Positions 23,873-33,354 of a stretch of 38,080 bases of DNA are shown piece by piece (the stretch's first letter is position 1; the number at the start of each line of letters is the position of its first letter). The DNA is from Erythrobacter sp. UBA1916. GTDB taxonomy: Bacteria > Pseudomonadota > Alphaproteobacteria > Sphingomonadales > Sphingomonadaceae. The notes under the pieces were generated by a model that ran no database searches, was not told the DNA's origin, and saw only the letters and a list, made by a program, of their open reading frames with translations. Location: positions 21,183 to 59,262 of the forward strand of contig DDFY01000031.1 of assembly GCA_002337385.1 (NCBI GenBank). Direction: 5' to 3'. The position numbers and the translations under genes are program-made.

Positions 23873-25839
23873 TGCGTCTGCTCGCGTTGATCCGGGCAAT
23901 GCTCTCGTTGCGGCTGCTCTCCGCGCTCGCGGCGCTGCTGATCCCTGCTGCGGCAATCGCCGAACCCGGCGACGTGCAAACCGCATGGCGGCTGCTCGAC
24001 TATATGGCCGTCGATTATGGCGGCGCGGTCGCCAACGGTCGGATCAAGAGCACGTCGGAATATGCCGAGATGACGGAGTTCGCCGCGTCGGTCTCGACAC
24101 GGCTTCAGGGCCTGCCGGCGAAGCCGGAGCGTCAAGCCCTCATCCAGCGGGCTGCCAACCTCCAGGCGGTGATCGCGGAAAAGGGACCGACTGAACAGGT
24201 GGCAACATTGGCGCACGGGCTCGCGGCCGATCTGTTGCGCGCCTACCCGGTGCCGCTCGCGCCCGATAAGGCTCCGAACCTCGTCTCCAGCGATGCACTG
24301 TTCCGACAATCCTGCGCGTCCTGCCACGGGATGACGGGCAACGGCCGTGGCCCTGACGCCGCCAAGCTCGCTACGCCCCCGATTGCTTTCACCGATGCCG
24401 AGCGCGCGCGCCAGCGCAGCGTGTTCGCGCTCTATCAGGTGGTGACGCAAGGCATCGACGGGACCGCGATGCAGAGCTTCGCCGATCTGCCCAACGATCA
24501 GCGCTGGGCGTTAGCATTCCGAGCCGGGAGCTTCGCCTTCACGGATGCGCAGGCGCGCGAAGGCGAGCGGCTTTGGAAATCCGACCCGACCCTTCGCCGG
24601 CGCATTCCGGACCTGAAAACCCTGGTCGCGCTCACCCCGGCCGCGCTCGGCGCGGCGATCGGCGACGCCAAGGCTGACCCAGTGCTCGCGTTCCTGCGTC
24701 GTCATCCCGAACAGGTGATACAACAGGCTCCCGGCTCGCTCGCGGTCGCCCGCGCCAAACTCGCCGAAAGCGTGGCGGCTGCGCGGCGCGGCGATGCGCG
24801 CATGGCGAAAGAGCTGGCGCTGTCGGCCTATCTCGATGGGTTCGAGCCGATCGAGCCAACACTCACCGCGCGCGACGCGACGCTGATGGGTCGAATCGAG
24901 GGCGCGATGGGGGAGTTCCGCGCCTCGATCGACCGGGGCGCGTCGCCCGATGATCTCGCGGAGAAGGTCGCAGTACTGGGCGGCCTTTTCGACGATGCGG
25001 AAGCGGCGCTCGCGCCTGATGCCGCCACCGAAGCGTCCACGTTCCTGGGCGCGTTCACGATCCTGCTGCGTGAAGGGCTCGAAGCCCTGCTCATCGTTGT
25101 CGCCATGATCGCGTTCCTGCGTAAAGCCGAGCGCGGCGAGGCGCTGCGGTACGTGCATGGCGGCTGGGTCAGCGCGATCATCGCGGGCGGGATCACCTGG
25201 GCGGTCGCCACCTATGCGATCGGGATCAGCGGTGCGAGCCGGGAGCTGACGGAAGGGTTTGGCTCGCTGTTCGCCGCGGTCGTGCTGCTCTCGGTCGGGA
25301 TTTGGATGCACGGCAAGGCGCAGGCCGATCAGTGGCAGCGCTATATTCGCGAGAAGATGTCGCGGGCGCTCTCGGGCGGGTCGGGCTGGTTCCTGTTCGG
25401 GCTGGCGTTCGTCGTAGTTTATCGCGAGGTCTTCGAGACGATCCTGTTCTATGCCGCGCTTTCGGCGCAAGGTGACAACGGGATGCTTCTCGCGGGGGCC
25501 GGGTCGGCGATTGGACTGCTCAGCCTGATCGCTTGGGCCATGCTTCGCTACAGTCGCAAGCTGCCGATCGCGCAGTTCTTCCGCTATAGCTCCTGGCTCA
25601 TGGCGGTCCTGACCGTCGTGCTGGCGGGTAAAGGCGTCGCCGCGCTCCAGGAAGCCGGCCTTATCAACATCGCACCGCTCGCGGACGTGCCACGGCTGTC
25701 GATGCTCGGCGTGTTTCCCACTTGGCAATCGGTGCTGGCGCAACTCCTGATGGCGGTCGCCATTGCGGTCGGGTTCGCCTGGAACGGGCGCGACCGATCC
25801 CGCTCGGGTTCCGGCTCAGTGACCCTTGGTTCGAATTAG
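23872..25839 (+). CDS. pbrT: PbrT-like lead/iron permease with cytochrome c domain (FTR1 family)
   Basis: 655 aa. An N-terminal signal peptide is followed by a periplasmic region with one heme c site, CASCH at residues 148-152. The C-terminal half is an FTR1-type permease of about seven helices with REGLE at 400-404 and REVFE at 518-522, the two R-E-x-x-E motifs of FTR1. This order (cytochrome c plus FTR1) matches PbrT, the lead-uptake protein of Cupriavidus pbr operons. Import beside an efflux pump fits a scheme in which Pb is taken in for controlled handling. An Fe-uptake role is the alternative, but the MerR-type promoter and CDF partner favour a toxic metal. The start is GTG with GGAGAG upstream. 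Confidence 0.85.
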   Translation: MRLLALIRAMLSLRLLSALAALLIPAAAIAEPGDVQTAWRLLDYMAVDYGGAVANGRIKSTSEYAEMTEFAASVSTRLQGLPAKPERQALIQRAANLQAVIAEKGPTEQVATLAHGLAADLLRAYPVPLAPDKAPNLVSSDALFRQSCASCHGMTGNGRGPDAAKLATPPIAFTDAERARQRSVFALYQVVTQGIDGTAMQSFADLPNDQRWALAFRAGSFAFTDAQAREGERLWKSDPTLRRRIPDLKTLVALTPAALGAAIGDAKADPVLAFLRRHPEQVIQQAPGSLAVARAKLAESVAAARRGDARMAKELALSAYLDGFEPIEPTLTARDATLMGRIEGAMGEFRASIDRGASPDDLAEKVAVLGGLFDDAEAALAPDAATEASTFLGAFTILLREGLEALLIVVAMIAFLRKAERGEALRYVHGGWVSAIIAGGITWAVATYAIGISGASRELTEGFGSLFAAVVLLSVGIWMHGKAQADQWQRYIREKMSRALSGGSGWFLFGLAFVVVYREVFETILFYAALSAQGDNGMLLAGAGSAIGLLSLIAWAMLRYSRKLPIAQFFRYSSWLMAVLTVVLAGKGVAALQEAGLINIAPLADVPRLSMLGVFPTWQSVLAQLLMAVAIAVGFAWNGRDRSRSGSGSVTLGSN

Positions 25840-25879
25840 TGCAATGACATGAAAACCCTTCCGTGATAGAGGCAAGCTA

Positions 25880-26209
25880 GTGCGAGCCTTTTTGCCTTTC
25901 CTGACATGCCTGATGCTGGTCCTGACCAGCTTCTCCGGCATGGCCCATGCCGCCGATCTGGCGGGGGGAAGCATCGCGGGCGTTGAGTTCACGGTCCATA
26001 CCGCCGGTGACATCGATCAGGTGCCATCGGACTCGGACAAGAATGTCCCGCATCATCACAATTATTGTCACGGACACGACGTCGGCGCGCCTGCGCGCAC
26101 GACGATGGAATATACCCCCGTCCTCACAGTGCCCAAGCCGACAATCTCCGCCTCTGCGTCGCTCGACGGCCGCACCGGCATGGTCCATTTGAGGCCCCCC
26201 CAAGCCTGA
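25880..26209 (+). CDS. Small His-rich exported protein, CzcI-like
   Basis: 109 aa. A signal peptide (about residues 1-24, ending MAHA) is followed by a short mature protein with HHHNYCHGHD at about residues 58-67, a plausible divalent-metal site. It stands directly before czcC. In Cupriavidus the czc operon starts with the small periplasmic regulator CzcI, so a metal-sensing or metal-buffering role is plausible. No closer family could be recognised. The start is GTG at 25880 with GAGGC upstream. Confidence 0.7.
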   Translation: MRAFLPFLTCLMLVLTSFSGMAHAADLAGGSIAGVEFTVHTAGDIDQVPSDSDKNVPHHHNYCHGHDVGAPARTTMEYTPVLTVPKPTISASASLDGRTGMVHLRPPQA

Positions 26210-26269
26210 CGTCCGATTTGGGCGTGCGTTGGCGCGCCCCTGTCGATCATCGTCAGGAGTCCTATTTTC

Positions 26270-27547
26270 ATGAATCGTATCCTCGCGGCCATGCTGGCCG
26301 CAGCGTCTTGCGCCACGATGGCGCAGGCGCAGGTCGGACCGTCCGCGCCTGTTGCGCAGGATGCGCCGGTCTACACGCTTGACCAAGCGGTCAGTGCAGC
26401 GGGCGGTTCGGCCCCTGCTGCGGAAGCGGCGACAGCTGGAATCGACGCGGCCCGTGCAGGTCGCACAGTCGCCGGCTTGCGGCCCAATCCGGTGGTTCAA
26501 GGCCAAGTCGAGAATGTCATCGGCTCCGGGCCGTATCGGGGGGTCCGCAGCGCGGAAACCACGGTCGGCTTTGCGATCCCGATCGAGCTAGGCGGCAAGC
26601 GCGGCGCCCGCGTCGCGGTCGCCAATGCGCAATTGTCCCGGGCCGAGATCCAGGCCGCGATCATCGCGGCGGATGTCCGGCTTCAGGTAACGCAGCTCTA
26701 TGTCGAAGCGGTCGCGGCCGATCGCCGGGTAATGACAGCCCGCGATCAGGCCCGGATCGCCAGCGATGCGCTGCGGGCCGCGAGCGTTCGCGTGCAGGCA
26801 GGGCGGGCATCGCCACTCGAGCAACAGCGCGCGGATGTCGCGCGTATCAATGCCGACGCCAATGTGGAGCGGCAGCTTCGCTTGGCCGAGGCGGCCCGCG
26901 CCAATCTGGCGCGTCGGATCGGACGGCCGATCGACGGCCTGCTCGATGACACGCTGCTCGATCGCCTTCCCGATGTGAACGTCTATGGGCCGTTGGCACC
27001 GGTCAACACGACCGGCACACTCGCGCTGGCGGCAGCCAACGCGGATTTCTCCATTGCCGAAGCCGGCGTGCGGCTCGCGCGCGCCAATCGCGTGCCTGAC
27101 CTGAACGTCGGGCCGTCGATCCGCCGCCTGGAAGCGACCAACGACATGGCGGCGGTGTTCAGCGTGTCGATCCCGATCCCGGTGTTCAACAATGGTCGCG
27201 CCGCGATTGCGCAGGCGACCGCGCAGCGGACCCAGGCGGATGCGCAGCGCCGCGTGACCGCGCTCGACATCGAACAGGCGATCACGGACGCGCAGGCGCA
27301 GGCGGCCAATGCCGCAACGACGGCTCGTGCGGCGTCGGGGCCGGCGCTGGCGGCTGCACAGGAGGCCGCCCGCATCGCGCGGATCGGCTATCGCGAGGGC
27401 AAGTTCGGCCAGCTCGAATTGCTCGATGCTGAACGCACGCTCGCCGAAACGCGGGTCGCCGCGATCGACGCGCTTGCCAATTACCAGAATGCCCGCGCGC
27501 AAGTGGAGCGACTGACCGCTCGTGCGCCCAATGGGGGGAATCAGTGA
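26270..27547 (+). CDS. czcC: CzcC-like outer-membrane efflux protein
   Basis: 425 aa, TolC/OEP family. A signal peptide ends near AQAQ. Two repeats of the outer-membrane-factor fold are visible, with long coiled helices (for example RVQAGRASPLEQQRADVARINADANVERQLRLAEAARANLARRIGRP near the middle and GYREGKFGQLELLDAERTLAETRVAAI near the end). It forms the outer-membrane channel for the CzcBA pump encoded downstream. CAGGAG lies 11 bp before the ATG. Its stop shares one base with the czcB ATG. Confidence 0.92.
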   Translation: MNRILAAMLAAASCATMAQAQVGPSAPVAQDAPVYTLDQAVSAAGGSAPAAEAATAGIDAARAGRTVAGLRPNPVVQGQVENVIGSGPYRGVRSAETTVGFAIPIELGGKRGARVAVANAQLSRAEIQAAIIAADVRLQVTQLYVEAVAADRRVMTARDQARIASDALRAASVRVQAGRASPLEQQRADVARINADANVERQLRLAEAARANLARRIGRPIDGLLDDTLLDRLPDVNVYGPLAPVNTTGTLALAAANADFSIAEAGVRLARANRVPDLNVGPSIRRLEATNDMAAVFSVSIPIPVFNNGRAAIAQATAQRTQADAQRRVTALDIEQAITDAQAQAANAATTARAASGPALAAAQEAARIARIGYREGKFGQLELLDAERTLAETRVAAIDALANYQNARAQVERLTARAPNGGNQ

Positions 27548-28725
27548 TGAAGAGCTTTTATCTCGCGGGCGCGGCGTCGCTCGCCCTGCTCTTGGCTGCC
27601 TGCGGCGGCAAGGATGGCGGAAACGAGGCAACTGCCGAAGGCGCAGCTGCCAATGAGACGGCAGCGGGCATGGAAAAGGGCGGTGCTGAAGGCGGTCATG
27701 CCGGTGAAGGCGTCGTCACATTGGGTGCCGACCAGATCGCCACAGCGGGCGTCCAGGTCGGACGGCCGATCATCGGCGGGGCCGGGACGATCGAGCTGCC
27801 CGCGATCATCGAGGGCGACCCACAGGGAACGCAGGTCGTCTCGGCCGCAATTGCGGGACGCGTGGTCGCGCTCACCCGTAACCTCGGCCAATCGGTCGGA
27901 CGCGGCCAGACCATTGCGGTCATCGAAAGCCGCGAGGCGGCGCAGATCAAGGGCGAGGTCGAGGCGGCGCGGGCGCGGCTTCAGCTCGCTAATTCGAACC
28001 TCGCGCGCGAACAGCGGCTGTTCGCGCAGAGAGTCTCCCCTGAACAGGATCTGATCGCCGCCCGCACAGCGGCGACGGAGGCGCGGATCGCCCTGACGCA
28101 GGCGCAGAGCATGGTTTCGGCGGCGGGTGTCGGCGGCGGCGGGCTCAACCGGCTCGGCATTGCCGCGCCGATCTCGGGCCAGATCATTGCGCGCCCCGTG
28201 ACGCTGGGACAAACGGTCGCGGCGGATGCCGAACTCTATCGCATCGCCAACCTGAGCCAGGTGTCGATCGCGCTTAATCTCAAGCCCGAGGATGCGGGCC
28301 GGGTGCGTCCCGGCAATACGGTGCTGGTGAAGGCGGCAGGCCGTCAGGCGACCGCCCGCGTGACCTTCGTGTCGCCGGCGCTTGATCCGCAGACGCGGCT
28401 CGTGCCTGCGCTCGCCACCCTCGACAATCGCGGTGGCGAATGGCGGGTCGGCGAGCCTGTGACGGCAGCCGTGCAGCTCACGGGCAGCGGCGGGAGCGGG
28501 GCGGTCCGCGTGCCGACGACGGCGGTCCAGAGTTTCGAGGGCAAGTCGGTCGTGTTCGTGCGCACGCCCACCGGCTTCAAGGCGACCCCGGTCCAGCTCG
28601 GCGATGCGTCGGGCGACACGGTGATCGTCCGGTCGGGCCTGACCGGCAACGAACAGATCGCCACCACCGGAAGTTTCACGCTCAAGGCCGAGATCGGCAA
28701 GGGCGAAGCGAGCCACGAGGATTAA
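27547..28725 (+). CDS. czcB: CzcB-like membrane fusion lipoprotein
   Basis: 392 aa. An N-terminal lipobox (LLLAAC, about residues 16-21) indicates a periplasmic lipoprotein. The periplasmic adaptor (HlyD/RND-MFP) parts are a barrel-sandwich half (AIAGRVVALTRNLGQSVGRGQTIAVIES), a coiled hairpin with LARANLQ-like repeats, and a C-terminal beta-barrel. It joins the CzcA inner-membrane pump to the CzcC channel. ATG at 27547 is preferred over GTG at 27544 because GGGGGGAA gives better spacing. Confidence 0.92.
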   Translation: MKSFYLAGAASLALLLAACGGKDGGNEATAEGAAANETAAGMEKGGAEGGHAGEGVVTLGADQIATAGVQVGRPIIGGAGTIELPAIIEGDPQGTQVVSAAIAGRVVALTRNLGQSVGRGQTIAVIESREAAQIKGEVEAARARLQLANSNLAREQRLFAQRVSPEQDLIAARTAATEARIALTQAQSMVSAAGVGGGGLNRLGIAAPISGQIIARPVTLGQTVAADAELYRIANLSQVSIALNLKPEDAGRVRPGNTVLVKAAGRQATARVTFVSPALDPQTRLVPALATLDNRGGEWRVGEPVTAAVQLTGSGGSGAVRVPTTAVQSFEGKSVVFVRTPTGFKATPVQLGDASGDTVIVRSGLTGNEQIATTGSFTLKAEIGKGEASHED

Positions 28726-28728
28726 GCC

Positions 28729-31700
28729 ATGATCGCCCGTATCGTAACCTGGGCGGTCGAGAAGCGCTGGCTAGTCCTGCTCCTCACCGTCATCGTCGCC
28801 GCCATCGGCGCCTTTTCCCTCTACCGGCTACCGATCGACGCGGTGCCGGACATCACCAACAATCAGGTCCAGATCAACGTCCGCGCGCCTGCCCTCTCGC
28901 CCGAGCTGGTCGAGAAGCAGGTGTCGTTTCCAATCGAAACCGCGCTCGCCGGCACCCCCGGCCTGGAATATACGCGCTCGTTGAGCCGCAACGGCTTCGC
29001 GCAGATCACGGCGGTCTTTTCGGACGCGACGGACATCTATTTCGCCCGCCAGCAGGTGGGCGAGCGTCTGCGGGGCGTGCAAGAGAATCTGCCCGACGGC
29101 GTGAACCCTGAAATGGGTCCGATCGCGACAGGCCTGGGCGAGGTGTACATGTACACCGTTCGTCTCGATCATCGCGAGGACGACAAGCACAAGCCCGGTG
29201 AACCGGGCCAACAGCCCGATGGCAGCTACATCACGCCAGAGGGCGAGCGACTGACGACCGAAGAGGACAAGGCGACCTACCTGCGCACCGCGCAGGACTG
29301 GATCGTGACGCCGCTTCTGAAGACCACACCGGGCCTCGCCGGTGTCGACTCGATTGGCGGTTACGCCAAGCAGTTCCTCGTCGTGCCCGACGTGCAGAAG
29401 CTGGCCTCGCTCGGCATCACGCTGACGGACCTGGGAAATGCGCTGGAGCGCAATAACACCAGCGTCGGCGGTGGCTTCGTCAATCGCAATGGCGAAGGTC
29501 TGGCTGTTCGCTCGGATGCGCTCGTTCGCAATGCCAGCGAGTTGGCCAGGACCGTGATCGCGACACGTAACGGCGTGCCGATCACGGTCGAACAAGTTGC
29601 GACTGTGAAGACGGGTCAGGCGATCCGCATGGGTTCGGCATCGGAGAACGGTACCGAAGTCGTCGTCGGCACGGCGATCATGCGGATCGGCGAGAACAGC
29701 CGCATCGTGTCGACCGCGGTCGCTGAGAAACTGAAGACGATCAACGCTTCGCTGCCTCCTGACGTCGTAATTCAGCCGGTGCTGAACCGCACCGAGCTGG
29801 TCAATTCGACGATCAAGACGGTCGCGAAAAACCTGTCCGAAGGCGCGGTGCTGGTCATCGTCGTGCTCTTCCTGCTGCTCGGCAACTTCCGTGCGGCCCT
29901 GATCGCGGCGTTGGTCATCCCGATCACCATGATGCTGACAGGCTTTGGTATGCTGCGCGCTGGGGTCTCGGCCAATCTGATGAGCCTTGGGGCTTTGGAC
30001 TTCGGTCTGATCGTCGACGGCGCCGTCATCATTGTCGAAAACGCGCTGCGCCGGCTTGCCGAGCAACAGCATCATGAAGGCCGATTGCTCAGCGTCAAGG
30101 AACGGCTCGCGACCGTGGCAGCCGCTGCGCGTGAGATGATCCGTCCCTCTGTGTACGGGCAGGCAATCATCATCCTCGTCTACGTACCGCTGCTCACGCT
30201 GACCGGCGTGGAGGGTAAAACGTTCGGACCGATGGCGCTGACCGTCATCATCGCGCTCGCCTTCGCCTTCATCCTCTCTCTCACCTTCGTGCCGGCGATG
30301 ATTGCGATCTGGCTGTCGAAGAAGGTCGAGGAGAAGGACGGCCGCATCATCACGTGGCTGAAGAAGCGCTACGAACCCGGTCTCGACCGGGCCATGAAGC
30401 GCCCGACGCTGACGATCGGTGCGGGTGTGGGAAGCCTTGTGGTGGCGGCGCTTGCTTTCACTACGCTCGGCTCGGTGTTCCTGCCGCAGCTCGACGAAGG
30501 CGATTTGCTGATCCAGTCGCTCCGCATTCCGGCAACGTCGGTCCAGCAGAGCCAGGCGATGCAGGTGCCGATCGAGCGGATGATGTCGAAGCAGCCGGAG
30601 GTGCAATTCGTCTATTCCAAGACGGGCACCGCCGAGCTGGCGGCCGACCCGATGCCGCCGAACGCGACCGACATGTTCGTCATCCTGAAGCCGCGCAAGG
30701 ATTGGCCGGATCCTGAGCTTCCCAAGGAGGAGCTGGTCAGCCGGATCGAGGGTAATCTCGCGAAGATTCCGGGAAATGCCTACGAGATCACCCAGCCCAT
30801 CCAGATGCGCTTCAACGAGCTGATCGCCGGCGTGCGCGGCGACATCGCGGTGAAGGTGTTCGGGGACGACTTCAACCAGATGAACCGGACGGCCGAGCAA
30901 ATCGCGGCGGTGCTGCGCAGAACGCAAGGCGCAGCGGACGTGAAGGTGGAGCAGACGACCGGTCTTCCCATGCTCGACATTCGCGTCAACCGCGACGCGA
31001 TGGCGCGGTTGGGCGTTACGGCTCAGGATGTGCAGGACACCGTGACTGCGACGATCGGCGGGCGAACATCGGGCCAGATCTTCGAGGGCGACCGTCGCTT
31101 CCCCGTGGTGATCCGCCTGTCGGAGGCGCAGCGTGCCGACATCGGCCTGCTCCAACAGGTGCAGGTGCCGGTGGCAGGCGGCGGCTATGTACCGCTGTCC
31201 AGCGTCGCCGAGATCAAGGTGGTCGATGGTCCGAACCAGATCAGCCGCGAGAACGGCAAGCGGCGCGTGGTGGTGCAAGCCAACGTGCGTGGCCGCGACG
31301 TCGGATCCGTCGTGGCGGATGCGCAGGCGGCGATCGGCAGCCAACTCCGGCTGCCTGCCGGCACCTATCTCGAATGGGGCGGCCAGTTCGAGAACCTCCA
31401 ATCGGCAAGCGAACGGCTGAAGCTGGTCATTCCGGCTTGCTTCATCTTGATCCTGCTGCTCCTCTACGGGGCGTTGGGATCGGTCCGCGACGCCGCGATC
31501 GTGTTCACCGGCGTGCCTTTCGCGCTGGTGGGCGGCGTCCTGTTGCTGTTCCTGCGGGGCATGGACTTCTCGATCTCGGCGGCAGTGGGCTTCATCGCCC
31601 TCTCGGGCATCGCGGTCCTCAACGGCCTCGTCATGGTCAGCTCGATCCAAGATCTGATCCGATCAGGGATGAGCCGCGAGGAAGCCGCGCATGTTGGCGC

Positions 31701-31974
31701 GATGCAGCGTCTGCGACCCGTCATCATGACCGCGCTAGTCGCCAGCCTCGGCTTCGTGCCGATGGCGCTGGGCGAAGGCGCCGGCGCAGAGGTTCAAAAG
31801 CCTTTGGCGACGGTCGTCATCGGCGGTCTGATCTCGGCGACGCTTCTTACGCTGTTCGTGCTGCCGACACTCTATGCCCGGTTCGGGCAGAAAGTGATCG
31901 AGAAACCCGAGCACTACAATGAGGAGCATGAAGGGGACGACCACGGTCAGACCTTCGTGAACAACTTGGCCTGA
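28729..31974 (+). CDS. czcA: CzcA-like RND heavy-metal efflux pump
   Basis: 1081 aa with the RND layout: one N-terminal helix, a large periplasmic domain, six helices, a second periplasmic domain, five helices. The helix-4 motif is DFGLIVDGAVIIVEN at residues 424-438, so D424, D430 and E437 have the same spacing as D402, D408 and E415 of CzcA. This DFG-x3-DGAV signature marks the HME1 group, which exports Co, Zn and Cd with proton exchange. A polar insertion of about 30 residues near 145-180 (HREDDKHKPGEPG onwards) is longer than in classic CzcA. The stop TGA is followed by a strong hairpin. Confidence 0.95.
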   Translation: MIARIVTWAVEKRWLVLLLTVIVAAIGAFSLYRLPIDAVPDITNNQVQINVRAPALSPELVEKQVSFPIETALAGTPGLEYTRSLSRNGFAQITAVFSDATDIYFARQQVGERLRGVQENLPDGVNPEMGPIATGLGEVYMYTVRLDHREDDKHKPGEPGQQPDGSYITPEGERLTTEEDKATYLRTAQDWIVTPLLKTTPGLAGVDSIGGYAKQFLVVPDVQKLASLGITLTDLGNALERNNTSVGGGFVNRNGEGLAVRSDALVRNASELARTVIATRNGVPITVEQVATVKTGQAIRMGSASENGTEVVVGTAIMRIGENSRIVSTAVAEKLKTINASLPPDVVIQPVLNRTELVNSTIKTVAKNLSEGAVLVIVVLFLLLGNFRAALIAALVIPITMMLTGFGMLRAGVSANLMSLGALDFGLIVDGAVIIVENALRRLAEQQHHEGRLLSVKERLATVAAAAREMIRPSVYGQAIIILVYVPLLTLTGVEGKTFGPMALTVIIALAFAFILSLTFVPAMIAIWLSKKVEEKDGRIITWLKKRYEPGLDRAMKRPTLTIGAGVGSLVVAALAFTTLGSVFLPQLDEGDLLIQSLRIPATSVQQSQAMQVPIERMMSKQPEVQFVYSKTGTAELAADPMPPNATDMFVILKPRKDWPDPELPKEELVSRIEGNLAKIPGNAYEITQPIQMRFNELIAGVRGDIAVKVFGDDFNQMNRTAEQIAAVLRRTQGAADVKVEQTTGLPMLDIRVNRDAMARLGVTAQDVQDTVTATIGGRTSGQIFEGDRRFPVVIRLSEAQRADIGLLQQVQVPVAGGGYVPLSSVAEIKVVDGPNQISRENGKRRVVVQANVRGRDVGSVVADAQAAIGSQLRLPAGTYLEWGGQFENLQSASERLKLVIPACFILILLLLYGALGSVRDAAIVFTGVPFALVGGVLLLFLRGMDFSISAAVGFIALSGIAVLNGLVMVSSIQDLIRSGMSREEAAHVGAMQRLRPVIMTALVASLGFVPMALGEGAGAEVQKPLATVVIGGLISATLLTLFVLPTLYARFGQKVIEKPEHYNEEHEGDDHGQTFVNNLA

Positions 31975-31980
31975 TGGATG

Positions 31981-32007
31981 GGCGGGGCGATCCGCGATCG
32001 CCCCGCC
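31981..32007 (+). repeat. 12-bp perfect hairpin after czcA
   Basis: GGCGGGGCGATC and its exact complement GATCGCCCCGCC surround a 3-base loop. It starts 6 bp after the czcA stop and ends 20 bp before the next start. No T-run follows, so a classic terminator is unlikely. An mRNA-processing or stability element that lowers expression of the downstream genes is more plausible. Confidence 0.7.
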
Positions 32008-32027
32008 CATCTCTGGGAGATGGGGAT

Positions 32028-32516
32028 ATGCCTCGCACCATAACCAGCTCGATGCTTCACGGCGGGCCACTGCGCATCTGGTCGGCACTCACCGATCCGG
32101 ATCATCGCCGGGCGTGGAGTCCGCTCGTATTTCTCGATGATCCGTCCCGGCTCGGCGACACAGAATGCACCTTTGCGATCCAGGGCATCACCCGGCCAAT
32201 TCGGACGCCAGCACGGATTGATCGATTCGATAAACCGCACGCCTTCGCTTGGTCCTGCGGCATCCCCTATCTGTTCACGCTCGAAGAGCGGTACGAGCTG
32301 GCGGGGGACGATGGCGGCACCAGGCTAACGCATAGCTGCACGCTGCGCGGGGCGCTCTCCCTGCCGTTCGCGGCGATGATGTTGCGCCGCCTGCGATCCC
32401 TGATGGTCGAATCTGACGATCGCCTCGCAACCTATCTCCGCTGGCGGGTAGGTCAGCCTGCCCGGGCTATCAATCGTCAGCGCGTCCCCTTCCGCTGCAG
32501 GAGGAAGGCGCGATGA
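32028..32516 (+). CDS. SRPBCC-fold protein
   Basis: 162 aa. It has a START/Bet v1-like SRPBCC pattern: ITSSMLHGGPLRIWSALTDPDHRRAWSP at the N-terminus, then GDTECTFAIQGITRPIRTPARIDRFDKPHAFAWSCG, and a long C-terminal helix. Ligand and function are unknown. ATG at 32028 follows GGGAGATGGGG and is preferred; a longer version from 31974 would overlap the czcA stop and include the hairpin. Its stop overlaps the following lipoprotein start. Confidence 0.72.
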   Translation: MPRTITSSMLHGGPLRIWSALTDPDHRRAWSPLVFLDDPSRLGDTECTFAIQGITRPIRTPARIDRFDKPHAFAWSCGIPYLFTLEERYELAGDDGGTRLTHSCTLRGALSLPFAAMMLRRLRSLMVESDDRLATYLRWRVGQPARAINRQRVPFRCRRKAR

Positions 32517-32890
32517 TGATGCACTGTAAGCGGGTGCTGCCCGCCGTCATCCTCGTTGTCGGGCTCGCGGCGTGCTCGGAAAGAAAGCCGCCAGCCCCGC
32601 CAACGGAGCAGCAGATCCATTCGTCCGACAGCGCCGTGGCGACCGGGGAAATGGGGCGCCATCCCTATCGCTGTTCCGACGGGGAACCGCTGTTCGTCGA
32701 TTACAAGGACAACGGCCTGCAGATCGATTTGCGGCGCTCCAGCAGCGCCGTGCCCATGACGCTGACCGCGCCAGCGCAGGGCCTCCAATATGTCGGCGAG
32801 ACAGCCACCGCGACCTTCAAGGGGTCGCAGCTCACCATCGTGGAAGGCGATGGCCGTACCCGGATCTGCGAGCAGGAAGGCACGCGATGA
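32513..32890 (+). CDS. MliC-like lipoprotein (copy 1)
   Basis: 125 aa. A lipobox LAAC (about residues 18-21) follows a signal peptide. The mature part has YRCSDGEPLFVDYKDNGLQIDLRRSSSAVPM and ends FKGSQLTIVEGDGRTRICE. This order (YxC-x-DG, short strands, a closing C-E) matches the MliC/PliC family of C-type lysozyme inhibitors and related envelope proteins. It starts with three ATG codons in a row, the first overlapping the SRPBCC stop. Its placement inside a metal operon suggests an envelope or metal-buffer role rather than lysozyme defence; that is inference. Confidence 0.7.
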   Translation: MMMHCKRVLPAVILVVGLAACSERKPPAPPTEQQIHSSDSAVATGEMGRHPYRCSDGEPLFVDYKDNGLQIDLRRSSSAVPMTLTAPAQGLQYVGETATATFKGSQLTIVEGDGRTRICEQEGTR

Positions 32891-33351
32891 ACTGCCCTGC
32901 CTTCGAACGCCACAGGGCGCTTCGTCGGAAGAGACCGATGTCTGACACGTCGATTTCAAATGTGACAACCTTGTGCGGCCTGAATCGGGCCGGTCTGGCG
33001 ATCGCGCGCCTCGGCGTCGTTCTCGTCTCCGGGGCGGTTATAGGGGCGTGTAATCCAGCGCCGACCCAGCCTACCGAGCCGGCGCATGAAAAGCATCTGA
33101 CGTCGAAACTAATCGCGCAGCGCATCATGTACTGCGACGACGGCACACGCGCCGATGTCGACTTCATCGAGGACGGCTTGAAAATGGCCGTCACCTGGCT
33201 GCCGAAGGGCAGGACCGAGATCCTGCGCGCGCAGCGAACCGGTGACGAGTTTCGCGGCGACCATTCGCGGGCTGTCGTGGCGGGCGGATCGATCGCGTTC
33301 ACGCGACGCGGGAAGATCCGCGTCTGCCACCGAACCCCGGAGGAGTCCTAG
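32887..33351 (+). CDS. MliC-like lipoprotein (copy 2)
   Basis: 154 aa from ATG 32887, or 137 aa from ATG 32938. A hydrophobic segment ends in the lipobox IGAC. The mature part has IMYCDDGTRADVDFIEDGLKMAV and a closing KIRVCHRTP, which mirrors the YxC-x-DG and RICE landmarks of the preceding gene. The two are probably tandem paralogues that diverged strongly. It overlaps copy 1 by 4 bp. The later start gives a more ordinary signal peptide, so the N-terminus is uncertain. Confidence 0.65.
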   Translation: MNCPAFERHRALRRKRPMSDTSISNVTTLCGLNRAGLAIARLGVVLVSGAVIGACNPAPTQPTEPAHEKHLTSKLIAQRIMYCDDGTRADVDFIEDGLKMAVTWLPKGRTEILRAQRTGDEFRGDHSRAVVAGGSIAFTRRGKIRVCHRTPEES

Positions 33352-33354
33352 GAA

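Noticed and set aside
28828..31650. A 940-codon open frame on the minus strand opposite czcA
   Set aside because: It lies entirely within czcA, has an Arg-, Asp-, His- and Gln-rich composition typical of GC-rich antisense frames, and shows no recognisable domain.
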